This document shows, piece by piece, positions 1-7,663 of a stretch of DNA of 23,218 bases. Every line of letters begins with the position of its first letter. The first letter of the stretch is position 1. Source of the DNA: Synergistaceae bacterium UBA1037 (GTDB lineage: Bacteria; Synergistota; Synergistia; Synergistales; Synergistaceae); NCBI GenBank assembly GCA_002316795.1, contig DCEE01000058.1, forward strand, positions 1-23,218, written 5' to 3'. A program made the translations under genes and the position numbers. The notes under the pieces are model-generated. The model saw nothing but the letters and a program-made list of their open reading frames with translations, did no database searches and was not told the origin of the DNA.

Positions 1-819
1 ATGCTCTGTCCCAAAGCAGTGTCGCCCGCGAAGCTTGCCAGGCTGTCGGCCTCTGCCTACGCAATGTTTTCCTGGTGTCCGGCGGCCTATAGGATCGCCT
101 ACAGACAGGGAAGGACGATGCAGTGGATGGCAAGGCCCGGGGAAGGTTCCGGAGGGTCGGAGTTCGGAAGCCTTGCCCACTGGGTGCTCTCCAAATGGGA
201 CTTCTCTCCCGGGACCTTGGATGAATGGCTGCCGGAAGAGAAGAAACACGCAGAAAGCGCGCTGAAAAAAGTGCCTTACGGGGTGAGGGGGGAATTCAGG
301 TCGGCAGCTTCAAGGAATGAGATAAGGAGGATGCTGCTCGGGTATGCCATGAGTGACGAAGGAAGGCTTCTTTCTCTGCTAGCCTCGGGAAAATATCATG
401 GAAAGCTTTCGAGGGAGACGCCCTTCAGAGTAAATGACGGGGACCTTCTGATGGTCGGGTCGACTGATATCTTCTGGGAGGAGGGGGAGCATATCGACCT
501 CAGGGACTGGAAGACAACATCAGAGGAGGATGCCCCTGCCGCGTACTACGAGGAGCAGCTTAGGTTCTACGCCTACGCGATGCATGTCTACAGGAGGGAA
601 AAGGGACTTCCTGAGAAAACGATAAGAATAGGCATAAATTATCTCAGAAGTCCGGAAAGGGAAAGAATAAGGGCGGAAATGTCCCCCGAAATGATCTCAG
701 AAACAGGCCGCGATGTACATAGGGCCGCAGTATCAGCGCTCTTGGATTTTTTTGAGGCAAGGCCTGAAAGGTGTCCGGTGTGCCCGTGGCGGGATATTTG
801 TTCAAAAAAACATATTTAG
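1..819 (+). CDS. Fe-S cluster PD-(D/E)XK nuclease, RecB/AddB-like C-terminal domain (probably 5'-truncated by window edge)
   Basis: The 272 visible residues form a RecB-family nuclease domain. In order I see a GxxxH-type motif (G56 to H60), E139, GSTD with D156, the core D169-W-K171, and Q186-L-R-F-Y190, which matches the family QxxxY motif. These are the metal-binding and catalytic positions of PD-(D/E)XK exonucleases. C26 together with C258-x2-C261-x5-C267 matches the four-cysteine Fe-S clasp of AddB, Cas4 and some UvrD-linked nucleases. The frame begins with an ATG at base 1, so neither a ribosome-binding site nor the true start is visible. The opening residues look like the linker that precedes such a domain at the end of a UvrD/AddA-like helicase, so this is probably the tail of a larger recombination-repair protein. 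A free-standing nuclease is possible. The family call is firm; the exact protein is not. Confidence 0.75.
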   Translation: MLCPKAVSPAKLARLSASAYAMFSWCPAAYRIAYRQGRTMQWMARPGEGSGGSEFGSLAHWVLSKWDFSPGTLDEWLPEEKKHAESALKKVPYGVRGEFRSAASRNEIRRMLLGYAMSDEGRLLSLLASGKYHGKLSRETPFRVNDGDLLMVGSTDIFWEEGEHIDLRDWKTTSEEDAPAAYYEEQLRFYAYAMHVYRREKGLPEKTIRIGINYLRSPERERIRAEMSPEMISETGRDVHRAAVSALLDFFEARPERCPVCPWRDICSKKHI

Positions 820-840
820 CGATGCTAAAAACTGCTAAAA
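815..840. repeat. Small dyad and GCTAAAA direct repeat at end of nuclease gene
   Basis: TTTAGC-GAT-GCTAAA forms a 6-bp dyad over the stop codon of the nuclease gene. GCTAAAA recurs at 824-830 and 834-840, exactly 10 bp apart. There is no T-tract after it, so it is not a convincing intrinsic terminator. It could be a weak transcript end or an operator near the ATPase promoter, or it could be chance in an AT-rich spacer. Confidence 0.25.
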
Positions 841-908
841 TAGAAATCAAGATTTAAAATATAACGAAATTATTACCCTGCCGTTTAATTTATTCTAATG
901 TGTGAAAA

Positions 909-937
909 TTGACGCAATTGAACGCAGAGGTTAAAAT
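909..937 (+). promoter_or_regulatory. Sigma-70-type promoter of the V/A ATPase operon
   Basis: TTGACG at 909-914 matches five of six bases of a -35 box. A 17-bp spacer leads to TAAAAT at 932-937, which matches five of six bases of a -10 box. The predicted transcript starts near 944 and has a leader of about 50 bases before the ribosome-binding site at 976-986. The surrounding spacer is AT-rich. It is the best promoter match I found upstream of the ATPase genes. Confidence 0.65.
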
Positions 938-992
938 CACCTGGTATGTGTCTGATATCAGGGTCCATGAATTACGGGAGGAGGTGAGGTTG

Positions 993-1319
993 TTGACAGA
1001 GAATTTGGCGCAGGAAATACGTGAACATGAGTCTATGGCAAAAGCTGTCATTGCTGACGCGAAGGCCGAGGCAGCCAAAATGATCGCATCTGCCCAGGCA
1101 GAGGCGGAACAGTCGATAAAAGACACCAGGCAGCAGTGCCACAGGCAGTGGCGCGAATCCGTGACCAACGCCGAGAAAGAGGCGGAAGTGAAGGCCGCGG
1201 AGATACTGGAAAAGGGCCGGACAGAGGCGCGGGAGTGCTATGAAAAGAAAAAAGCTGCCGCCGCCGAGGTGGCCGATTGGCTGGTGAAAGAGGTGATGAC
1301 GACTTATGGCTCTTGCTGA
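993..1319 (+). CDS. atpH: V/A-type ATPase subunit H/G (peripheral stalk coiled coil; NtpF in Enterococcus)
   Basis: This is a short protein of about 108 residues that is almost entirely charged, Ala- and Glu-rich coiled coil, with long runs such as AKAEAAKMIASAQAEAEQ. That matches the peripheral-stalk subunit that pairs with subunit E and holds the A3B3 head still. I chose the TTG at 993 because AGGAGG (979-984) lies eight bases upstream. An earlier in-frame TTG at 909 has no ribosome-binding site and falls inside the predicted -35 box. Its extra 28 residues are also not coiled coil. The gene is first in the operon and overlaps the start of subunit I by 14 bases. Sequence conservation in this family is low, so the call rests on composition and position. 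Confidence 0.75.
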   Translation: MTENLAQEIREHESMAKAVIADAKAEAAKMIASAQAEAEQSIKDTRQQCHRQWRESVTNAEKEAEVKAAEILEKGRTEARECYEKKKAAAAEVADWLVKEVMTTYGSC

Positions 1320-3315
1320 GATGACCAAGGCGCGGATAGCTGTCCATAGATCTGTTGCGGATGAGCTTGTAGGGAAACTGCAGGCGCTGGGATGCTGCGA
1401 ATTCACCGGAGAGAACAGCGGCGCGGTCGACAGCGCGTCGATGACCCACCTGAGGGCCAGGCAGCGCCACATAGACGAGCTTCTCAGCGATGTAAGGTTT
1501 ACGGTGCGCCTTCTTGAACCCCTTGAAGTAAACAAAGGCAGCTCATTTGCCAGAATGTTGGGAGATGTCCCGACGATAGGGCTTTCCGAGCTTGAAGCCA
1601 AGGCAGACGAAGAGAGGTTCAGGACCTTTGTCGCCGACCTCAGGGAAAAGGAGAGAAGAGCTACTGAAACAAGGGCCGAGCTCTCCAGGCTGAAAGGCCT
1701 TCTTGCGCAGTCGATGCTGCTTAATTCCATCAAATATCCCCTGGAATTTTTTACGACCGGCACGGAATTTGTCGGCGGAGCCGTCTATACAGTCCCCAAA
1801 GCATCCGCGGCCGGGTTCGTTTCAAAGATCGGATCGGAGCTTGGAGATCTCGCCGAATATCAGAAACTTCCGGAAAACGATAAAGACACCGTCTCAACAT
1901 TCGCAGTACTCTTCAGGAAATCCGACTTCGAAAAAGTGCAGGCTGCCGCATCAGAATTCTCTGCGGGAAGGGTCGACGTGCCGAAGGATTTCGCACTGAC
2001 TGCCGAAGAGGAACGCAGCAGGCTCACCGCCGGGATCGAAAAGGCAGAGAAGGAAGAGGCCCTTCTGTGCGCCGATATGTCCTCCAGGGCCGATGAGGGG
2101 CTCGATATGGCCCGTTACTACGGCGACTACTGGAGCATCCTGAGCGACAGGATAGGTTCAATGATCTCCGGAGTACCCACGGAAGATGTATTCATCTGGT
2201 CTTTCTGGATGCCCAAAGAGTGTCTGGGGACAGTGGAGAATGCCCTCAGGCCCTACGAGGAGCTTACGGAGTTCTCGCTGATCGGACCAGATGAAGGTGA
2301 GCTGCCTCCGACCCTGCTGAAAAACCCGGGCTGGTCGTCCTCGATGGAACCGCTTACCCTGATGTACGGAACGCCCACTTACGGCGGAGTGGATCCGACG
2401 TCCCTGATGGCGCCGTTCTTCTTCCTGTTCCTCGGGATGTGTTTCGGCGATGCCGGGTACGGCCTGGTGCTGAGCGGAGTATTCGGTTACTTTATAGTCA
2501 GGCATCAGCTTCATCCCACGATGCGCAAATTTTTCATCATGATCACGATCGGCATGCTGTGCTCCGTCGTTTTTGGAGCTCTCACCGGCTCATGGTTCGG
2601 CGACAGCGTCACGGCGTTCACATTCCTGAGACCACTTGTCCCGCTGATGGGCGCGATGCAGTTCCTCGATCCGATGAACGATCCGATGACGCTGCTTACC
2701 ATCTCGCTCGGACTGGGTTTTGTACAGGTGATCTTCGGCCTGCTGATAGCCTTCAAGAACAGCTGGAAGAACGGTGACTACACGGGAGCCCTCGCAGACA
2801 ACGGCGGGTGGATCCTATTCCTGTGCGGTCTTCTCATGACGGGCCTTTCGGTTTCCGGCAAAATAGGCGGACCTGCGGGGGACCTTTCGAAGTATATAGC
2901 GATCGCCGGAGCGCTGGTCCTGGTCGCGACTCAGGGCAGGACGAAGACGGGCATCGCAGGTAAGCTCTTCTCGGGCATACTGAGCCTCTACAACGTTACG
3001 GGATATCTGGGAGACGTGCTGAGCTACAGCAGGCTTCTGGCCCTGGGACTTGGCTCCGCTGCAGTAGGCATGGTCATTAACCTGCTGGCGAAGCTGGTGG
3101 CGGGAACGCCCTATGTGGGCATCCTGCTCGCAGTGCTGATCTTTGTTCTCGGACATCTTTTCAGCATAGCTGTCAACCTTCTCGGTGCGTTCATACACTC
3201 CCTGAGGCTCCAGTATGTTGAGTTTTTCGGGAAATTTTACGACGCGAACGGGAGGGATTTTGCCCCGTTGCGCAACGTGACTACATTTGCGAGACTTTCA
3301 GAAGACAAACAATAA
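1306..3315 (+). CDS. atpI: V/A-type ATPase subunit I (membrane stator subunit a)
   Basis: The 669-residue protein has the usual two parts. A soluble, partly coiled-coil N-terminal arm spans about residues 1-360 and anchors the peripheral stalks. A multi-pass membrane domain follows, starting near residue 365 (segments such as LMAPFFFLFLGMCFGDAGYG). R576, in the conserved SYSRLLALGLG segment, is the arginine that faces the rotor carboxylate and is needed for ion translocation. The ATG at 1306 has GAGGTG about 11 bases upstream and overlaps the end of subunit H. A second in-frame ATG at 1321 is possible and would remove the overlap. Length and layout fit bacterial and archaeal V/A ATPases (NtpI). 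Confidence 0.95.
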   Translation: MALAEMTKARIAVHRSVADELVGKLQALGCCEFTGENSGAVDSASMTHLRARQRHIDELLSDVRFTVRLLEPLEVNKGSSFARMLGDVPTIGLSELEAKADEERFRTFVADLREKERRATETRAELSRLKGLLAQSMLLNSIKYPLEFFTTGTEFVGGAVYTVPKASAAGFVSKIGSELGDLAEYQKLPENDKDTVSTFAVLFRKSDFEKVQAAASEFSAGRVDVPKDFALTAEEERSRLTAGIEKAEKEEALLCADMSSRADEGLDMARYYGDYWSILSDRIGSMISGVPTEDVFIWSFWMPKECLGTVENALRPYEELTEFSLIGPDEGELPPTLLKNPGWSSSMEPLTLMYGTPTYGGVDPTSLMAPFFFLFLGMCFGDAGYGLVLSGVFGYFIVRHQLHPTMRKFFIMITIGMLCSVVFGALTGSWFGDSVTAFTFLRPLVPLMGAMQFLDPMNDPMTLLTISLGLGFVQVIFGLLIAFKNSWKNGDYTGALADNGGWILFLCGLLMTGLSVSGKIGGPAGDLSKYIAIAGALVLVATQGRTKTGIAGKLFSGILSLYNVTGYLGDVLSYSRLLALGLGSAAVGMVINLLAKLVAGTPYVGILLAVLIFVLGHLFSIAVNLLGAFIHSLRLQYVEFFGKFYDANGRDFAPLRNVTTFARLSEDKQ

Positions 3316-3375
3316 TTTTTTAAATTACTAAAAATTCAAAACAGCATTTATCAACTGAGGAGGTAATGGTTCATT
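3316..3375 (+). promoter_or_regulatory. AT-rich leader with strong ribosome-binding site before proteolipid gene
   Basis: This 60-base gap is the longest within the ATPase operon. It is very AT-rich except for its end, where AGGAGGT (3358-3364) precedes the ATG at 3376. An unstructured AT-rich leader with a strong ribosome-binding site resembles the translation enhancer before atpE of the E. coli F-ATPase, where the c subunit is needed in many copies. That function here is inferred. I see no convincing promoter or terminator in the gap. Confidence 0.4.
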
Positions 3376-3876
3376 ATGGAAACAATGCTAGCAACGATTT
3401 CCGAACAGCTGGGCCCTATGCTGGTAATACTCGGCGCAGCTCTGGCAGTAGGTTTTGCGGGGTCAGGATCCGCATGGGGAATTGGAATCGCCAATGAAGC
3501 CGCAGCCGGAATAATGACAGAAGATCCAAAGAAATTCGGCTACGCGCTGGTCCTGCTCGCGCTTCCCGGCACACAGGGCATTTACGGACTGCTTGTCGGA
3601 GTCCTCTCTCTTCAGAAGGCCGGGCTCCTCGGAGGGGGCGACGTTACCCTTACGGTCTGGCAGGGATTGGGGATCTGTTTTGCATGCCTTCCGGTAGCGA
3701 TCTCCGGATTCTACTCGGCAATATGGCAGGGAAAGTCCTCAGCTGCTTCCATCCTGATGATATCCAAACGCCCGGAACAGATAGGCAAAGCTGTTATCCT
3801 TCCGGCAATGTGCGAAACTTATGCAGTCTTTGGGCTTCTTGTAAGTATCCTGATGCTCAACGGCATTAAGCTTTAA
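3376..3876 (+). CDS. atpK: V/A-type ATPase subunit K (duplicated proteolipid of the rotor ring)
   Basis: The 166 residues form four hydrophobic segments in two related hairpins, as in the 16-kDa V-type proteolipid (E. hirae NtpK, 156 residues). The essential carboxylate E147 sits only in the second hairpin (AMCETYAVFG); the first hairpin has LPGTQ (63-67) at the related place. The positions matching the E. hirae Na+ ligands L61, T64, Q65, Q110 and E139 are L63, T66, Q67, Q118 (in IWQGK) and E147, so all five are kept. This points to Na+ rather than H+ as the coupling ion. The start is fixed by AGGAGGT at 3358-3364 and by an in-frame stop at 3364-3366. Confidence 0.96.
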   Translation: METMLATISEQLGPMLVILGAALAVGFAGSGSAWGIGIANEAAAGIMTEDPKKFGYALVLLALPGTQGIYGLLVGVLSLQKAGLLGGGDVTLTVWQGLGICFACLPVAISGFYSAIWQGKSSAASILMISKRPEQIGKAVILPAMCETYAVFGLLVSILMLNGIKL

Positions 3877-3894
3877 ACAGAACGGGGGAAGACC

Positions 3895-4485
3895 ATGTCT
3901 TTGGCCCAGATAACTGAAAAGATCAGAAGCGACGCACAGCGCGAGGCCGATGAAATACTGGCTAAGGCCAGGGCCAAGGCTGAGCTTATCGCACAGAGAG
4001 CGGGAGAGGAGATCGACTCAATAAGATCCGGCTTTATTCGCCGTTTTGAAGTTGAGCGTCCCGAGATTTTCCGTCGCCGTGAAATAGTTGCGAATCTGGA
4101 TGTCAAAAGGATGATGCTTCAATCCAGCCGTGATCTGATACAGGATGTTTACGACCTCTCCCTTGAAAAGATGAGGATGATGGATAGGGATGATCAAGTA
4201 AAGCTCTGTGAGACGCTTCTTAAGAAAGCTATAAAAACAAAGGATGAGGAACTCGAAGTTTCAGGTGAAGAAAAATACCTGGATCAGGCCTGGCTTGACG
4301 GTTTCAACAGGGAAAACGGCACGAATATCGTTTTTTCCGAAAAGAAACCTGATATAGCCGGGGGATTCATACTCACAAGGGGCAGGATAAGCACGAACTG
4401 CTCATGGGACATGCTGATCCAGATAGCTCAGGAAAAGCAGGAATCCGACGTAGTCAAACGTTTGTTCCCGTCAGAAGCGGAATGA
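3895..4485 (+). CDS. atpE: V/A-type ATPase subunit E (peripheral stalk)
   Basis: The protein has 196 residues. An N-terminal charged, Ala-rich helix (about residues 1-80, beginning MSLAQITEKIRSDAQREADE) is expected to form a coiled coil with subunit H. The C-terminal globular part ends in the typical IAGGFIL stretch that contacts the B subunit, where the family usually reads GG.xl. Length fits the family at about 190-200 residues. A GGGGGAAG ribosome-binding site lies just before the ATG at 3895, 18 bases after subunit K. Its place between K and C is the standard one (NtpE). It should not be confused with the F-type AtpE c subunit. Confidence 0.92.
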   Translation: MSLAQITEKIRSDAQREADEILAKARAKAELIAQRAGEEIDSIRSGFIRRFEVERPEIFRRREIVANLDVKRMMLQSSRDLIQDVYDLSLEKMRMMDRDDQVKLCETLLKKAIKTKDEELEVSGEEKYLDQAWLDGFNRENGTNIVFSEKKPDIAGGFILTRGRISTNCSWDMLIQIAQEKQESDVVKRLFPSEAE

Positions 4486-4498
4486 GGGAGGTGGGCTG

Positions 4499-5515
4499 AT
4501 GTCAAGTCAAGGGGCTTATGGTTATGCCGTAGCGCGTATACGCGCGATGGAGCATCGCCTTCTTGATCCAGGAGTTCTGCAGAGAATGATCGATGCCGAA
4601 GATCTTGCGTCGATCCTCAAGATACTTGGAGAGACATCCTATTCCTCCGCGCTTGCTTCCCAGTCAGGCGGGTCTGACTTTGACAAGGTCCTCGAGTCCG
4701 ACCTCCACAGCATATACGAAGAAGTCCGCGCCTTCGTCCCCGACAAAGGACTTGTCGATATCATGAGGCTGCATTATGACTTCCACAATGTGAAAGTGCT
4801 TTTGAAGAGCATGTTCAACGTCAGGACCGGAGGCAAAAAGAGATGGGACCTTCTCACCTCTCTCGGGTCCCAGCCGCTGGACGACATCATAGCCAACATC
4901 GAGTCGGAGGAATACAGGCTCCTTCCGTTCGGCCTCAACACGCTCATCCCGGTATGCATCACCGTCTGGGAACAGAGCAGGGACATTCTCGAGGTAGAGC
5001 GGCTGATAGACAAAAGGATGTTCGAAGTGATGCTTGAAAAGGCACATGAACTTGATATGCCCGGGATAGTAAGCTGGGTCCGCACAAGGATAGACGGAGA
5101 GAACATACGGACCCTGCTGAGGCTCAAAAGATTCGGCTACGACACTGCAGGCGCGCTGCCCTTTTTGCATGAAGGAGGCACGATAGATGCGGATATACTG
5201 GCATCGCTCATATCCGAACCATTTGAGACCTGGGGCAGGGCGGTCGAATTCTCCGATTTCGGGAAGGTGATAGGCGGGATAGACGCGTCAGGCGGATATT
5301 CAGACCTCATCCTCTCGCTTGAGAAGGTCCTTGACGACCATTATCTCAATAAAATAGGCACAGCCAGATACAGTCCGTCGGCTCCCGAAAACATACCGGC
5401 CTATCTTTGGGCTAAGGAAACCGAGATAAAAAATATAAGGGTGATCACGGTCTCCAAGAGGAACAAGGGCGACAAGGACCACCTAAGGAGGCTTATGCGC
5501 CATGGCTACGTCTGA
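4499..5515 (+). CDS. atpC: V/A-type ATPase subunit C (rotor-ring socket, subunit d of eukaryotes)
   Basis: This 338-residue, mostly helical soluble protein begins with YGYAVARIRAMEHRLLDPG, as in the NtpC family. Characteristic stretches include YDFHNVKVLLKSMF and the C-terminal KEIKNIRVI-like sequence (here KETEIKNIRVITVSKR). The protein forms the funnel that joins the central stalk (D, F) to the K ring. GGGAGGTGGG lies directly before the ATG at 4499, 14 bases after subunit E. The gene's end overlaps subunit F by 14 bases, which suggests translational coupling of two neighbouring rotor parts. Length is normal for the family. Confidence 0.94.
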   Translation: MSSQGAYGYAVARIRAMEHRLLDPGVLQRMIDAEDLASILKILGETSYSSALASQSGGSDFDKVLESDLHSIYEEVRAFVPDKGLVDIMRLHYDFHNVKVLLKSMFNVRTGGKKRWDLLTSLGSQPLDDIIANIESEEYRLLPFGLNTLIPVCITVWEQSRDILEVERLIDKRMFEVMLEKAHELDMPGIVSWVRTRIDGENIRTLLRLKRFGYDTAGALPFLHEGGTIDADILASLISEPFETWGRAVEFSDFGKVIGGIDASGGYSDLILSLEKVLDDHYLNKIGTARYSPSAPENIPAYLWAKETEIKNIRVITVSKRNKGDKDHLRRLMRHGYV

Positions 5516-5843
5516 TAAGGGTTCTCCGATGGCTGCGGTCGGAAGCTATGACAGCATACTCCCGTTCAAGGCTATCGGCCTTGACGTAGTTGAGATAACA
5601 GACGAGAACAGGGATTCCCTCGGGCAGATCATGAACAGGTTTGCGCGTAAGGGATATGCGGCCCTCTTCATTGAGGAGGCCCTCTTCTCCGCATATCAGC
5701 AGGCCGTTGATGAGGTCAACGAAGCTACGGATATGTGCATAATACCGGTACCCAACCAGAGCGGATCCATGGGAGTCGGCCTCAGTTCGATCAGAAGGAA
5801 TGTGGAGCGGGCTGTCGGCATGGATATCTTTGGTGTGAAATGA
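5502..5843 (+). CDS. atpF: V/A-type ATPase subunit F (central stalk; NtpG in Enterococcus)
   Basis: The protein has 113 residues and the expected small Rossmann-like shape. It opens with VGSYDSILPFKAIGLDVVEI (a GDxDSxxGF-type start), then has GYAALFIEEALF, then the IIPVPN and GSMGVG stretches before a C-terminal helix. It binds subunit D in the rotating central shaft. The ATG at 5502 lies inside the end of subunit C. AAGGAGG (5484-5490) is about 11 bases upstream. An in-frame ATG at 5529 would give a start closer to family alignments, so the first nine residues are uncertain. Confidence 0.9.
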   Translation: MATSDKGSPMAAVGSYDSILPFKAIGLDVVEITDENRDSLGQIMNRFARKGYAALFIEEALFSAYQQAVDEVNEATDMCIIPVPNQSGSMGVGLSSIRRNVERAVGMDIFGVK

Positions 5844-5863
5844 TGAAAATGGAGGCGATGTGA

Positions 5864-7663
5864 GTGGCTACTCCTAATGCCATAGCAGGATTCATCGCAA
5901 AGATCTCCGGTCCGCTTGTAATTGCTAAAGGCATGGCCGGAGCCTGCATGTTCGACGTCGTAAGGGTCGGGAATGCGGGGCTTGTCGGTGAAATTATCGA
6001 ACTTAAAGATGATACGGCTTCTGTGCAGGTATACGAAGAAACTTCGGGCCTCAGGCCGGGAGAGCCTGTCGTAAGCACAGGGGAACCCTTGAGCGTTGAA
6101 CTTGCCCCGGGACTTATCGAAGAGTTTTTTGACGGCATCCAGCGTCCGCTGGAGAGCATCGAAAGGACCGCAGAAAGCCCCTACATCCTTCGCGGGATAA
6201 GCGTTCCGGCGGTGAGCAGGACTAAAAAATGGACTTTTGTTCCCTCGGTTGAAGCCGGAGCGGAGGTATCTCCCGGCGACTTCCTCGGTTCCGTTCAGGA
6301 GACGGTGCTTGTGGACCACAAAGTCATGGTGCCTCACGGACTGAAGGGCACGGTCAGGGAGATCAGGCAGGGCGAATTCACCGTTGAAGAAACTGTCGCG
6401 GTCATCACTGACGCAAAGGGCAAGGACCATGAGGTCTGCCTCCTTCAGAGGTGGCCTGTACGTAAGCCGCGTCCGGTCGTCAAGAGACTTCCGCCTGAGA
6501 TCCCCCTCACTACGGGACAGAGGGTAGTAGACACCTTCTTTCCGATAGCAAGGGGCGGTACGGCATGCGTCCCCGGACCTTTCGGCTCCGGAAAGACGGT
6601 CATACAGCACCAGCTCGCGAAGTGGGCGGATGCAGAGATAGTCGTATACATCGGCTGCGGAGAGCGCGGCAATGAGATGACGGACGTCCTGCTTGAATTC
6701 CCGGAACTTGAGGACCCGCGTTCCGGACAGCCCTTGATGAAGAGGACTCTGCTTATAGCAAACACATCAAACATGCCTGTTGCCGCACGTGAAGCCTCGA
6801 TATACACCGGGATAACGATAGCTGAATATTTCCGTGACATGGGTTACTCGGTGGCTCTCATGGCCGACTCGACGTCGCGCTGGGCTGAGGCTCTCCGTGA
6901 GATGTCCGGCCGCCTTGAGGAAATGCCCGGAGAAGAGGGTTACCCCGCATACCTCGGTACAAGGCTCGCGTCGTTCTATGAAAGGGCAGGAAGGGCCATC
7001 TGCTGCGGAAGCGACGGGAGGGAAGGGGCCGTTTCTGTAATAGGGGCCGTCTCACCTCCCGGAGGAGACCTTTCGGAACCGGTCACACAGAACACGCTGC
7101 GAGTCACCAAGGTCTTCTGGGGCCTTGACGCACAGCTTGCCTACCAGAGGCACTTTCCGGCAATCAACTGGCTTTCGAGCTATTCGCTCTATGCCCATAC
7201 AATGGGAGAGCACTGGGATGCCATATATGACGGCGAGTGGAGCGGATACAGAACGGAAGCCATGAGCCTTCTTGAAGATGAGGACAAGCTTAAGGAAATA
7301 GTACGCCTGGTCGGCATCGATGCCCTGTCCAAGGAGGAGAGGATGGTCCTTGAGACCTCAAAGTCGATAAGGGAAGATTTCCTTCACCAGAACTCATTCC
7401 ACGAGATAGACACATACGCATCGATGGACAAGCAGTTCAAGATGCTAAGGAACATCCTTGCCTTCCATCACCTCGGGATGCAGGTGCTTAGCCGCGGAGG
7501 GCTGCTGCACTCCGTAATAGACCTTCCCATCAGGGAAGAGATCGCACGCATGAGATACACCGAAGAGAATGAGCTAAACAAGCTTGACGCTCTTGAGACC
7601 GCAATTAAGACCGAACTTGGAAAACTAAGCGCTGCCGGAGGTGGTATTGATGATGTTGCCTAA
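5864..7663 (+). CDS. atpA: V/A-type ATPase catalytic subunit A
   Basis: This 599-residue catalytic subunit hydrolyses or makes ATP in the A3B3 head. The Walker A loop GPFGSGKT is at 238-245, with K244 and T245 as nucleotide ligands. E267 in the following GERGNE is the catalytic glutamate. The roughly 90-residue insertion before the loop ([11 protein letters not shown] region) is the A-type non-homologous region, absent from F-type beta subunits. [14 protein letters not shown] is the family signature. The start is GTG at 5864 with GGAGG (5851-5855) eight bases upstream. The end overlaps subunit B by 14 bases. I see no missing key residue. Confidence 0.98.
   Translation: MATPNAIAGFIAKISGPLVIAKGMAGACMFDVVRVGNAGLVGEIIELKDDTASVQVYEETSGLRPGEPVVSTGEPLSVELAPGLIEEFFDGIQRPLESIERTAESPYILRGISVPAVSRTKKWTFVPSVEAGAEVSPGDFLGSVQETVLVDHKVMVPHGLKGTVREIRQGEFTVEETVAVITDAKGKDHEVCLLQRWPVRKPRPVVKRLPPEIPLTTGQRVVDTFFPIARGGTACVPGPFGSGKTVIQHQLAKWADAEIVVYIGCGERGNEMTDVLLEFPELEDPRSGQPLMKRTLLIANTSNMPVAAREASIYTGITIAEYFRDMGYSVALMADSTSRWAEALREMSGRLEEMPGEEGYPAYLGTRLASFYERAGRAICCGSDGREGAVSVIGAVSPPGGDLSEPVTQNTLRVTKVFWGLDAQLAYQRHFPAINWLSSYSLYAHTMGEHWDAIYDGEWSGYRTEAMSLLEDEDKLKEIVRLVGIDALSKEERMVLETSKSIREDFLHQNSFHEIDTYASMDKQFKMLRNILAFHHLGMQVLSRGGLLHSVIDLPIREEIARMRYTEENELNKLDALETAIKTELGKLSAAGGGIDDVA

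Noticed and set aside
5858..5863. ATGTGA mini-frame just before subunit A
   Set aside because: It is a one-codon frame between the ribosome-binding site and the GTG start, most likely chance.
5696..6610. A 304-codon open frame on the minus strand opposite subunits F and A
   Set aside because: It lies opposite well-conserved genes, has no recognisable domain, and its low-complexity Arg/Ser/His-rich translation is typical of the antisense of GC-rich code.
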